Part shown: piece after piece, positions 17,669 through 24,862 of the stretch
Layout of the letters: the number at the start of each line of letters is the position of its first letter
How positions within the stretch are numbered: the stretch's first letter is position 1
Assembly (NCBI GenBank): GCA_965248395.1
Contig: OZ252103.1
Location: 2,542,001-2,606,000, forward strand
DNA: 64,000 bases
Reading direction: 5' to 3'
Source: JAAXHH01 sp965248395
GTDB taxonomy: Bacteria; JAAXHH01
Program-made: the position numbers and the translations under genes
The notes under the pieces: model-generated
Database searches by the model: none
What the model saw: only the letters and a program-made list of their open reading frames with translations
Told to the model about the DNA's origin: nothing

Positions 17669-18337
17669 ATGATTCGTCTCAAAGTATATGATGTCGGGCC
17701 TCCCTATCCCCTTCACGCCACCCCGGTACTCTGGCTGGCTGACGAACAGGAAGAGCAGGTTCTTATCCTCTTGATCGGGATAGCGGAAGCCTTCGCCATT
17801 AAAAGCCAGATCGATTCGGGCGAAGAAGCACCGCCGCGTCCCATGACACATGATCTGCTAAAATCAGTCTTCGAGAATTTCGACGCCGAGATACAGTTCG
17901 TCCTCATCTCGGAACTGCGTGAGCAGCAATTCTATATCGCGGAAATACACGCGAAGGCCAATGGACAAACCATGACCATCGACTCGAGGCCCACGGACGC
18001 CATCGCCCTGGCTCTCCGCGCCGGCGCGCCGATCTACGTGGAGGAAGAAGTCATGCGCGTGGCGGGCAAGCGGATGCCCAAGAACAAGGACGAGCAAGGC
18101 GAGGAAGAGATTGCGGCGTCCATTAAGGAGCTGGAAGCGGAAGCGAAAGAAGAGGGCAAGATTCCCGCGGCGCAAGTGGCCGCCGAAGAGTTGATGGAAG
18201 CGGTGGAGTTCAAGAGTCAGCCACGCACCCCCCTCGAGACGGCGCGCCAGGCACTGCAGGCTGCCATAGATGAGGAACGATACGAGGATGCCGCCCGTCT
18301 GCGCGATGAGATCAACCGCATGGAACAGAGCGCCTGA
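17669..18337 (+). CDS. Bifunctional nuclease (DUF151) domain protein with C-terminal UVR motif
   Basis: Residues 1-135 form a BFN/DUF151 domain: EQVLILLIGIAEAFAI, then PRPMTHDLLKSVFENF, and SRPTDAIALALRAGAPIYVEEEV near its end. Plant and bacterial relatives have been described as nucleases acting on RNA or DNA. An acidic linker follows, and the last 35 residues are a UVR motif (LQAAIDEERYEDAARLRDEI). I start at ATG 17669 (MIRLKVYDVG), the usual beginning of the domain; a TTG at 17639 in the same frame adds ten residues. The next gene begins nine bases after the stop. BFN-UVR fusions are common in several phyla and may link nuclease activity to a protease or repair partner. Confidence 0.88.
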   Translation: MIRLKVYDVGPPYPLHATPVLWLADEQEEQVLILLIGIAEAFAIKSQIDSGEEAPPRPMTHDLLKSVFENFDAEIQFVLISELREQQFYIAEIHAKANGQTMTIDSRPTDAIALALRAGAPIYVEEEVMRVAGKRMPKNKDEQGEEEIAASIKELEAEAKEEGKIPAAQVAAEELMEAVEFKSQPRTPLETARQALQAAIDEERYEDAARLRDEINRMEQSA

Positions 18338-18345
18338 GGGGTAGT

Positions 18346-19164
18346 GTGCGAGAAGCCTTCACGATGTGGAAGTATACCAGGATGGTCGTCCTGGTAGCCC
18401 TGACAGCGGCCATGTATGCCGCTGTCCTGATTCCTTTCAAGCTCCTTCCCATCATTCCCGGAATTACTGAACTACGGCCGGCCAACGTATTCCCTGTCAT
18501 CTGTTCCCTCATGTTCGGCCCCGCGGGCGCGTGGGGCGCGGCCTTTGGAAACCTGATCGGCGATCTGATGGGCGGCACCTACGGGCTGGGCAGCTATTTC
18601 GGCATGCTCGGCAATTTCCTGTTCGGTTACATTCCCTACCGCCTCTGGCGCATTCTGACCAAAAAGGAACCCGGCGCGTGGTCCCCCACCATGCTGGCGA
18701 GGTACCTTTACGTTACACTGCTTGCCAGCATCGCCTGCGGCGTAACGGTGGGCTGGGGTCTGGACACCCTTGGGCTCGTGCCCTTCCACGTGCTGGCGCC
18801 CCTGATTTCCATCAACAATTTCGTCACCGCGGGTATTCTGGGACCATTGCTGCTGCCGGTGCTCTATAGCAGGGTCAAGCAATGGGGCCTGCTCTATCAC
18901 GACGTGATGGACCCGGCCGACCTCTCCACGAGACGTTTGCCCCATGTCGCCCATCTTCTCTTGCTGGTCGCGCTCCTGGGCTGCCTATACGTTGGCGTTT
19001 CCATCTCGCTGGGCATGAACGAAGAAGCGACCCGTACGATTCCGCTACTGTTCGGTATCGAGATCACCGCGCCGGAAAGCCTGCTCATGCCCATCGGCGC
19101 CAGCGTTGGAACGGGACTTGTTCCCATAATGGTCCTGCTTCTGATCGCCTGCATATTGATATGA
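18346..19164 (+). CDS. ECF-transporter S-component-like membrane protein
   Basis: A 272-residue protein with six to eight hydrophobic segments. The first half resembles ECF transporter substrate-binding (S) components of the QueT type: ELRPANVFPVICSLMFGPAGAWGAAFGNLIGDLMGG, followed by YFGMLGNFLFGYIPYRLW. Such proteins capture a vitamin or precursor and depend on an energising module (T protein and ATPases). None of those is in the window, so the module must be elsewhere, or this is a solitary S component. The C-terminal extension, with at least two further membrane segments, is longer than usual S components. GTG 18346 or ATG 18364 may be the start. Confidence 0.7.
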   Translation: MREAFTMWKYTRMVVLVALTAAMYAAVLIPFKLLPIIPGITELRPANVFPVICSLMFGPAGAWGAAFGNLIGDLMGGTYGLGSYFGMLGNFLFGYIPYRLWRILTKKEPGAWSPTMLARYLYVTLLASIACGVTVGWGLDTLGLVPFHVLAPLISINNFVTAGILGPLLLPVLYSRVKQWGLLYHDVMDPADLSTRRLPHVAHLLLLVALLGCLYVGVSISLGMNEEATRTIPLLFGIEITAPESLLMPIGASVGTGLVPIMVLLLIACILI

Positions 19165-19222
19165 CTGAAATACGTAGTGCCGTAACATCTTTCCGTTTAC
19201 AGCACCAGGAGGAATACGCGTC

Positions 19223-20509
19223 ATGAAGGTAATCGATGTGGAACGGATGGTGGTGGATGTGCCTTTCACAGAACGCCAGACCAGGATTACCGAGCGGGAG
19301 GTATACAACTGGTCGATCCTGGAATTGTGCCGGGTAACCACGGATTCGGGGTTGACCGGTTGGGGGGAAACGGTCATTCACTACACATGGGCCCGGGTTA
19401 CCGACGACGCGGTGGAAAGGGTCATTGGAAAGAGCCCTGCCGACGTGATGAACGACGATACGCTCGGCGCGGGACTGCAGATGGCCCTCTTCGACGTGGT
19501 GGGTAAAGCACTGGGGGTTCCCTGTTACAAACTGCTCGGGACCAAGGTGAGGGACTGGTCTCCCATCTCATGGTGGTCCATCGACGCCGCGCCGGGAGAC
19601 TGGCTGGCCGAGGCCCGCGACGCGGTGTCCCTGGGATATACCAGCTTCAAGATCAAACAGCGGCCATGGTGGGATATCTTTGCCCAGGTGGACACCATTG
19701 CCACGGGCATTCCCAGTTATTTCAAGCTCGATCTCGACGCCAACTCCACGATGCAGAACGCTGCCGCGGCCATGCCCGTCATGCAGAAGCTGGCGGAACA
19801 TGACAACGTCGCCATGTTCGAATCCCCCATCCCGCAAACCGATATACTGGGCAACCGGCAGTTGAGACAGGTCATCCCCCGGCCCATCGCCATGCACTTC
19901 GGAGCGCCGCCCTACATGACGGCCGTCCGCGAAGAAGTCTGCGACGGGTTCGTCATCTGCGCCGGGAAGTCCGAGGTGTTGCGCCAGGGACAGTTGAGCG
20001 CCGAGGTCAACATGCCCTTCTGGCTCCAGCTGGTGGGCAATGGGCTTACCACGACCTGGGCCGCCCACCTCGGCGCGGTGCTGAGTCACGCCACCTGGCC
20101 GGCGATCACCTGTATCAACCTCTATAGCCATCACCTGTTGACGAAACCAGTTGAGGTCGTCGGCGGCTTCCACCGGGTTCCCGAGGAACCGGGCCTTGGC
20201 GTGACTGTAGACGAGGAAGCCGTGGAAAGGTGGAGGGTTCCCGACGAGACCGTCCGGGGTTTGAAGGAAAAGGGTGAATTGTTCGGCCGGCCCGTACCAC
20301 GTATTATCTGTTCCGTTGCCTACCCCGACGGCACCCGCGTTCATATCGCGCCCATGGGCAAGGCGTACGGCTATTTCATCCAGGGCAACGGACCGGCCCA
20401 CGTGGACGGCGTCTACCTCGACATCGTACACGACGACGGTTCGAAGGATTGGGCCGATCTATACGAAAGCGCGCTCATACACCCCGTGCGCAGCCGGGGC
20501 CAGGTCTGA
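19223..20509 (+). CDS. Enolase-superfamily (mandelate racemase-like) protein with altered metal site
   Basis: A 428-residue member of the mandelate racemase/muconate lactonising group. The capping domain (1-115) precedes a barrel with K143-x-K145 in SFKIKQ, D172 in LDLDANS and E200 in MFESPI, the first two metal ligands. The third ligand is normally the Asp/Glu in a DE pair; at that position here the sequence is AMHFG (H225-F226-G227). The usual GG motif after it is also changed (CAGKSEV). A C-terminal extension of about 60 residues follows. It is 27 bp upstream of mannonate dehydratase, so a role in sugar-acid dehydration is likely, but the chemistry may differ or be lost. GGAGG at 19209-19213 supports the ATG start. 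Confidence 0.82.
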   Translation: MKVIDVERMVVDVPFTERQTRITEREVYNWSILELCRVTTDSGLTGWGETVIHYTWARVTDDAVERVIGKSPADVMNDDTLGAGLQMALFDVVGKALGVPCYKLLGTKVRDWSPISWWSIDAAPGDWLAEARDAVSLGYTSFKIKQRPWWDIFAQVDTIATGIPSYFKLDLDANSTMQNAAAAMPVMQKLAEHDNVAMFESPIPQTDILGNRQLRQVIPRPIAMHFGAPPYMTAVREEVCDGFVICAGKSEVLRQGQLSAEVNMPFWLQLVGNGLTTTWAAHLGAVLSHATWPAITCINLYSHHLLTKPVEVVGGFHRVPEEPGLGVTVDEEAVERWRVPDETVRGLKEKGELFGRPVPRIICSVAYPDGTRVHIAPMGKAYGYFIQGNGPAHVDGVYLDIVHDDGSKDWADLYESALIHPVRSRGQV

Positions 20510-20536
20510 ACCGGAGGCTACAGGAGACAGTAACCC

Positions 20537-21508
20537 ATGATAAAAATCGCGGAGATTCTCAGCACAGGCCGCAACACGCTCTGGGCCCAGGTAAAGCAGA
20601 TCGGTGTCGAACACGCGGTCACCAGTATGCCGCCGGCCCAGGGTAACGAGAAGGGCTGGGAATACATGCCCATGCTGCGGATGCGCAATAACTTCAACGA
20701 CGCCGGCATAGAAGTGGCCGTGATCGAAAGCGCCCCGCCGATGCACCGCATCAAGCTTGGCATAGAAGGCAGGGAAGAGGAGCTCGACAACGTCTGCACG
20801 TTTATCGAGAGTATGGGCCGCGTCGGCATCAAGACCTGGTGCTACAACTGGATGGCGATTCTGAACTGGATGCGAACCTCCTCTACCATTCCTTCCCGGG
20901 GTGGCGCGATGGTCACCGGTTACGACCACGCCATGATGAAAAACGCGCCGCTGACCGAGGCGGGAGAGGTGTCCGAGAACCAGCTCTGGGAGACGCTGCA
21001 CGATTTCCTGGAGAGGGTGACACCCGTCGCCGAACAGTACGGCGTGGAAATGGCCATGCATCCCGACGATCCGCCCCTCTCGCCCCTTCGGGGCATCGGC
21101 CGCATCATGAGATCGCTGGACAACTATCAGAAACTTCTGGACCTGGTTCCAAGTCCGATGAACGGGATCACCTTCTGCCAGGGGAACTTCGCGCTCATGA
21201 CCGACGACCAGCCCGCGGCTATCCGCCTCTTCGGCGCGCAGCGCAAGATCTTCTTCGTCCATTTCAGGGACGTCCGCGGGCACGTGGAGAACTACGTGGA
21301 GACCTTCCACGATGACGGTCCGACCGACATGATGGCCTGCCTGCGCGCGTACCGGGATATCGGTTACAACGGCGTACTCCGGCCCGACCATGTCCCGACC
21401 CTGGCCGGAGAGGACAATGACCATCCAGGTTACTCGGCTCTTTGCCGGCTCTATGCCGTTGGATATATCAAAGGATTGAGGGAAGCGGTTTACCGGGAGG
21501 AAGTATAG
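20537..21508 (+). CDS. uxuA: Mannonate dehydratase
   Basis: Dehydrates D-mannonate to 2-keto-3-deoxygluconate in glucuronate breakdown. The 323-residue sequence shows the expected metal ligands of the UxuA fold: H175 in MAMHPDDPP, C214 in ITFCQGN, H242 in FVHFRDVRG and D284 in LRPDHVP. WCYNWM near residue 101 is another family motif. The length is somewhat below the roughly 390 residues of enterobacterial UxuA but normal for the shorter form in many phyla. It directly follows the enolase-superfamily gene and the two are probably co-transcribed. Other pathway genes such as an aldolase or keto-deoxygluconate kinase are not adjacent, though a PfkB kinase is at 39974. Confidence 0.92.
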   Translation: MIKIAEILSTGRNTLWAQVKQIGVEHAVTSMPPAQGNEKGWEYMPMLRMRNNFNDAGIEVAVIESAPPMHRIKLGIEGREEELDNVCTFIESMGRVGIKTWCYNWMAILNWMRTSSTIPSRGGAMVTGYDHAMMKNAPLTEAGEVSENQLWETLHDFLERVTPVAEQYGVEMAMHPDDPPLSPLRGIGRIMRSLDNYQKLLDLVPSPMNGITFCQGNFALMTDDQPAAIRLFGAQRKIFFVHFRDVRGHVENYVETFHDDGPTDMMACLRAYRDIGYNGVLRPDHVPTLAGEDNDHPGYSALCRLYAVGYIKGLREAVYREEV

Positions 21509-21613
21509 CCAGGTCGAACAGCGCAACCATCGTGAGAAGCATTCCCGGAAAAGGAAAACCCCGCGGCAGTGCTTCGGTTTATGGAGCGGAACTACAATAA
21601 GTACAAAGTTCTG

Positions 21614-22084
21614 CTAGCCATTCGGATCCGGGTGGATCGGATCGACCCAGTACACGTTCTCCGGTTTTTCCACGGGTTCGATGTCCAGGTTGACCACGAC
21701 CGGATCCATGCCGCTTCGGCACAGGACGCATTCCAGGGCGTCTTCGGAACTGGCGTTGATTTCCTGGTGCGGCACGTAAGGCGGCACGTAGATGAAATCG
21801 CCAGGTCCAGCCTCCGCCACGTATTCCAACTTTTCGCCCCAGCGCATTCGCGCCCGGCCCCTGACTACGTAGATCACGCTTTCCAGTTCGCCGTGGTGGT
21901 GCGCGCCAGTCTTCGCGTTGGGATGAATGGTCACCGTACCCGCCCAGAGCTTGTTTGCTCCCGTACGCGCGTGATCAATCGCCGCGGCTCTTGACATGCC
22001 CGGTGTTTGCGGGGTGTTCGTGTCGAGTTGGTTCCCGGGGATGACCTTCACCCCGTTTTCGCGCCATTTCCCACCAGCTTCCAT
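21614..22084 (-). CDS. Single-domain cupin protein
   Basis: A 156-residue cupin with both motifs: the first is GAHHHGELESVIYVVRGRARM with metal-binding histidines and a Glu, the second is GPGDFIYVPPYVPHQEIN. The frame is open to 22108, but GGAGG at 22093-22097 is well placed for the ATG at 22084, so I take that start. Possible functions include a dioxygenase, an isomerase or a ligand-binding protein; the sequence does not decide. It is the last gene of the smpB, membrane protein, lipoprotein, cupin run on the minus strand. Confidence 0.85.
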   Translation of the reverse strand: MEAGGKWRENGVKVIPGNQLDTNTPQTPGMSRAAAIDHARTGANKLWAGTVTIHPNAKTGAHHHGELESVIYVVRGRARMRWGEKLEYVAEAGPGDFIYVPPYVPHQEINASSEDALECVLCRSGMDPVVVNLDIEPVEKPENVYWVDPIHPDPNG

Positions 22085-22117
22085 GGCGTGATCCTCCATT
22101 TCCAGCATGGAAGCAGG

Positions 22118-23065
22118 CTAATCGTCCAATCCGAGTTGCCTGCGCAGTTTCAAGTCCACCACGCTGTTCTTCGTCCAGTAATCGAGCATCAGCCGCTTGT
22201 TCAGGACCGCCGTGGTGACGAGTTCCTCCGTCTTTCCGTCCGATGCGAATTCGACCTCCTCCCAGGATTCGATCTCATGGGGGAAGTATCTTTTGAAACG
22301 TATGGTCAGGGTGCGGTTGAGTTCCGGATAGTAAACCAGGTTGTATATCATCAGATCGGGCCGTTTCACGTCAGGCATCAGTATGGCGGTGGCATTCACG
22401 GTCCTCCAGGCCATATGGTCGAACCGCTGATACACCGTACCGGGGATCATGGTTATTTCACCGGTCGGCAGGTCGTCCGGATTCAGTCGAATCGTAGCCC
22501 AGATCTCATCCTCGGGGATTGCGTCCTCCAGGTCCGTGACCAGGTCGCCTTCGCTTTCGAAATAGGAATACTGCTGGACATAGTACTGATCGTCCAGGCG
22601 ATTCAACTGGACGAAGGCATGGCCGCACCATTCCTGTACCGAGGTCGTGATTTTCAAGGTCCGCGGATAGCGGTCCCGGTCCACCGGGGTAAAGGCCGAT
22701 GTCATGACCGTGTAGGGATACACACCGGTATTGAAATTGCGGAGCGCGTTCAGCTTGAGGACCTTGACGGCGTCGTCCCCGGCCTCGTCCGGCCGGTCCA
22801 GTTTGACCTGTTTCTGCGCCGAGAAATCTTCCGTCACGAATATGAGCACGGCGTCTCCATCGTGGAGTTCGCCGTAACGGACCTGCCTGAGCGTATAGCT
22901 CGTGATTTCCGCTTTGCCCTGGTACCAGTAATCTCCGAAACTGACGGGATCTTCCCCTGCGCTTTCCGTGCCATCCTGGACCAACCCGCATCCACTGGTC
23001 AGCCCGGTCAGCACGCACAGTACAACCATCAAACCAACCAGCAGTCTCAACACGTGTCGTTTCAT
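22118..23065 (-). CDS. Lipoprotein of unknown function
   Basis: A 315-residue protein with a lipoprotein signal peptide ending LTSGC (Cys 26). After cleavage it should be anchored in the inner or outer membrane. The mature part begins with WYQGKAEITSYTLRQVRYGELHDGDAVLIFVTEDFS, a pattern I know from lipoproteins of Bacteroidetes and relatives that carry unhelpful automatic names such as septum formation inhibitor. No enzyme motif is visible. It overlaps the preceding membrane-protein gene by four bases (ATGA), so the two are translationally coupled and may form a pair. Confidence 0.8.
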   Translation of the reverse strand: MKRHVLRLLVGLMVVLCVLTGLTSGCGLVQDGTESAGEDPVSFGDYWYQGKAEITSYTLRQVRYGELHDGDAVLIFVTEDFSAQKQVKLDRPDEAGDDAVKVLKLNALRNFNTGVYPYTVMTSAFTPVDRDRYPRTLKITTSVQEWCGHAFVQLNRLDDQYYVQQYSYFESEGDLVTDLEDAIPEDEIWATIRLNPDDLPTGEITMIPGTVYQRFDHMAWRTVNATAILMPDVKRPDLMIYNLVYYPELNRTLTIRFKRYFPHEIESWEEVEFASDGKTEELVTTAVLNKRLMLDYWTKNSVVDLKLRRQLGLDD

Positions 23066-23619
23066 TGATTCACCTCGCTTTCACCGGGAATCTCGGGAGA
23101 GTAAACGAACGGGCGTGATCCCAGCAATCTGATGCCAAAAAGGACCAGGGAGACCAGACCCCAGGTGAGTCCGACCACCACGCCCGCGTCGACGATTCCG
23201 CGCCACGGCTGGGGAAGGTACCCGATGAGGAAAATCAGGATCACGATACCCAGGGTCAACAACAGGATATTTCGCTGGCGTACGCGGTTGATATGTATGT
23301 AGCCGGCCAGGAAAAAAGGCGCGAGGACGATCAGCAATGGACATGGATTATGGTAAAGGAACCAGGCTCTGGCAACCACGCGCGGGGAGAAGTTTTTCTG
23401 GAATCCCTGGTACCCCTCGGAGTGGGCCATGAACACAACCACGACGGCCAACGCCAGCCAGTGATACCAGTAGAATGGGTAGTTGTTCAGGGCATCGGCC
23501 GTGACGGCAGACAGCCTGAAGATAGCGAATAACAATACCGCGCAGATAAAAGAGAGTCCCCACGCCAGGCCGGATATGGAGAGCAACTTGCTTTTTGTTC
23601 CCGGTGTGCTCTCCGTCAT
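23062..23619 (-). CDS. Small integral membrane protein of unknown function
   Basis: A 185-residue protein with about five hydrophobic segments (LSFICAVLLFAIFRLSAV, WLALAVVVVFMAH, LLIVLAPFFLAGYI, LLLTLGIVILIFLIGYL, VVVGLTWGLVSLVLFGI). A short soluble loop with YQGFQKNFSPRVVARAWFLYHNPCP lies in the middle. I do not recognise a family. It overlaps smpB by four bases upstream and the lipoprotein by four bases downstream, both as ATGA, so the three are probably translated as a unit. Confidence 0.7.
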   Translation of the reverse strand: MTESTPGTKSKLLSISGLAWGLSFICAVLLFAIFRLSAVTADALNNYPFYWYHWLALAVVVVFMAHSEGYQGFQKNFSPRVVARAWFLYHNPCPLLIVLAPFFLAGYIHINRVRQRNILLLTLGIVILIFLIGYLPQPWRGIVDAGVVVGLTWGLVSLVLFGIRLLGSRPFVYSPEIPGESEVNQ

Positions 23620-24113
23620 GGACGCCCCTTCAACGTGCGTTCCATATCCCTGCGGGCGTCCCTGTCCGCGATGGTACGTCTTCGATCGTAATCTCTCTTC
23701 CCCTTGGCCAGGGCGATCTCGACCTTGACGCGTCCCCGTTTGAAATAGACTCTCGTGGGGATAAGGGTCAGACCCTTTTCCACGACGCTGCCGATCAATT
23801 TGCGTATTTCAGAACGGTGCAGAAGCAACTTGCGCCGACGGGTCGGTTCGTGGTTGAAGTGGCTTCCCTGTTCGTATGGCGAGACGTGAGCGTTGTAAAG
23901 ATACACCTCGCCGTTGTCCACCGCCGCGAAGCTGTCGGTCAGGTTGATTTTCCCTTCCCGCAACGACTTCACTTCCGTACCCGTCAAGACGATACCCGCC
24001 TCCCAGGTATCCATAAAATGGTAATCGTACCGCGCCCTCCGATTGGTCACGACAATCTTAATTCCGTCGGTCCCATCGGGCTCGGTTATATGTCGTTCTG
24101 ATACTCTGGCCAT
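23616..24113 (-). CDS. smpB: SsrA-binding protein SmpB
   Basis: Binds tmRNA (SsrA) and brings it to stalled ribosomes for rescue. The protein has the SmpB core: VVTNRRARYDYHFMDTWEAGIVLTGTEVKSLREG, then LTDSFAAV, the block NAHVSPYEQGSHFNHEPTRRRKLLLH, and the conserved basic tail KGKRDYDRRRTIADRDARRDMERTLK. ATG 24113 has a GAGG site 6 bases upstream and gives 165 residues, close to usual. A GTG at 24143 with AGGAG nearby would add ten residues and cannot be excluded. No tmRNA gene was seen in the window. It heads an operon with a membrane protein, a lipoprotein and a cupin, and is divergent from tRNA-Leu. Confidence 0.95.
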   Translation of the reverse strand: MARVSERHITEPDGTDGIKIVVTNRRARYDYHFMDTWEAGIVLTGTEVKSLREGKINLTDSFAAVDNGEVYLYNAHVSPYEQGSHFNHEPTRRRKLLLHRSEIRKLIGSVVEKGLTLIPTRVYFKRGRVKVEIALAKGKRDYDRRRTIADRDARRDMERTLKGRP

Positions 24114-24157
24114 GGCTGCCTCGAATCGGCATAATCGATTCACTGTCTCCTCAAGGG

Positions 24158-24190
24158 CCGCTTGACACCAAGCGGATACCGAAATATATT
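24158..24190 (+). promoter_or_regulatory. Promoter of tRNA-Leu, with palindrome over the -35
   Basis: TTGACA (24162-24167), 17 bases, then TATATT (24185-24190) is the best sigma-70-type promoter in the window; the tRNA starts 33 bases after it. A perfect inverted repeat, CCGCTTG-ACAC-CAAGCGG (24158-24175), covers the -35. It could be a protein-binding site or chance. Confidence 0.75.
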
Positions 24191-24223
24191 ACCTGCGCGG
24201 TTTTATGACAAACAGTATATGAT

Positions 24224-24307
24224 GCCGAAGTGGTGGAACTGGTAGACACGCTGTGTTCAGGGCGCAGTGGGCTTTTGCCCGTGAGAGTTCGAATCTCTCC
24301 TTCGGCA
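24224..24307 (+). tRNA. tRNA-Leu (anticodon CAG)
   Basis: All arms fold: acceptor GCCGAAG with CTTCGGC, D arm GTG/CAC, anticodon stem CTGTG/CGCAG with loop TTCAGGG giving anticodon CAG, a long variable arm GGGC-TTTT-GCCC as expected for a class II tRNA, and T arm GAGAG-TTCGAAT-CTCTC. The discriminator base is A, as in leucine tRNAs. CCA is not encoded. Confidence 0.97.
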
Positions 24308-24321
24308 TTCTTGGATTGGAG

Positions 24322-24348
24322 ACCCGTATGAGTTCATGCGGGTTTTTT
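24322..24348 (+). terminator. Rho-independent terminator of tRNA-Leu
   Basis: ACCCGTATGA (24322-24331) pairs with TCATGCGGGT (24334-24343), with one G-T pair and a small loop, followed directly by a run of Ts to 24348. It lies 14 bases after the tRNA. Confidence 0.9.
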
Positions 24349-24371
24349 GTTGGGTGTTCGACGTCGGAGGC

Positions 24372-24857
24372 TCAGAGTCCACCCGTCCTCTTGTCGCGAA
24401 TCCAGTGGGCGTAGAGATTCGGGTCGATCAGGATCACGTCCAGGGGCTTGACGGGTTGACTGGAAGCCCACTGCCAAACGTCGACCTGTTCGAAGGTGTC
24501 GGAGGGTAGGACATAAACGTAGCCTGACCTGGACAGATCGAGCGAACCCACCTCGAGGTCTACGCGAGGTTCGACGTCGTCATTCAAATCCTCAGGGCGT
24601 TCTATACCTAGGTCTACACCGAAACTGAACCCGCCATTTTCGATCGGTCTAATTGGGAGTGAAAAGGCTATGGCAATATTTCGAAGATGGGTGGCGTAGA
24701 CCGCTTCCAACTTGTCATGCTCCGGTCCCAAACCGTGGGCCGATCTGGGCTCGATACGAGCGAGTTTTTCGGCGGTGCCGTGGTAGAGTACAGGTGGTTT
24801 GGCGGAGGATTTGTCCATCAGGATTCCAGACCGTCGCGGACAACTGTTGGTATCCAA
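24372..24857 (-). CDS. Small protein, possibly ADP-ribosyltransferase-like
   Basis: 161 residues, or 148 if the Met at 24818 is used. PVLYHGTAEKLARIEPR, then LEAVYATHLRNIAIAFSL, and a later PSDTFEQVDVWQW resemble the start and core of the ART fold seen in KptA-like and toxin proteins, where a His-Gly-Thr or similar begins the NAD site. The usual third catalytic residue cannot be placed, so this is a weak fold guess. It stands alone between tRNA-Leu and the LRR lipoprotein, and the ORF start is 5 bp from the end of the latter. Its position beside a tRNA is typical of acquired genes, but no integrase or repeat of the tRNA end is visible. No antitoxin-like neighbour was seen. Confidence 0.5.
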   Translation of the reverse strand: MDTNSCPRRSGILMDKSSAKPPVLYHGTAEKLARIEPRSAHGLGPEHDKLEAVYATHLRNIAIAFSLPIRPIENGGFSFGVDLGIERPEDLNDDVEPRVDLEVGSLDLSRSGYVYVLPSDTFEQVDVWQWASSQPVKPLDVILIDPNLYAHWIRDKRTGGL

Positions 24858-24862
24858 CTACG

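Noticed and set aside
22007..23068. Long plus-strand frame over the lipoprotein and cupin genes
   Set aside because: Antisense shadow; the minus-strand genes have signal peptide, cupin motifs and ATGA coupling.
24224..24357. Attachment site of an integrated element at tRNA-Leu
   Set aside because: No integrase gene and no second copy of the tRNA 3' end were seen.
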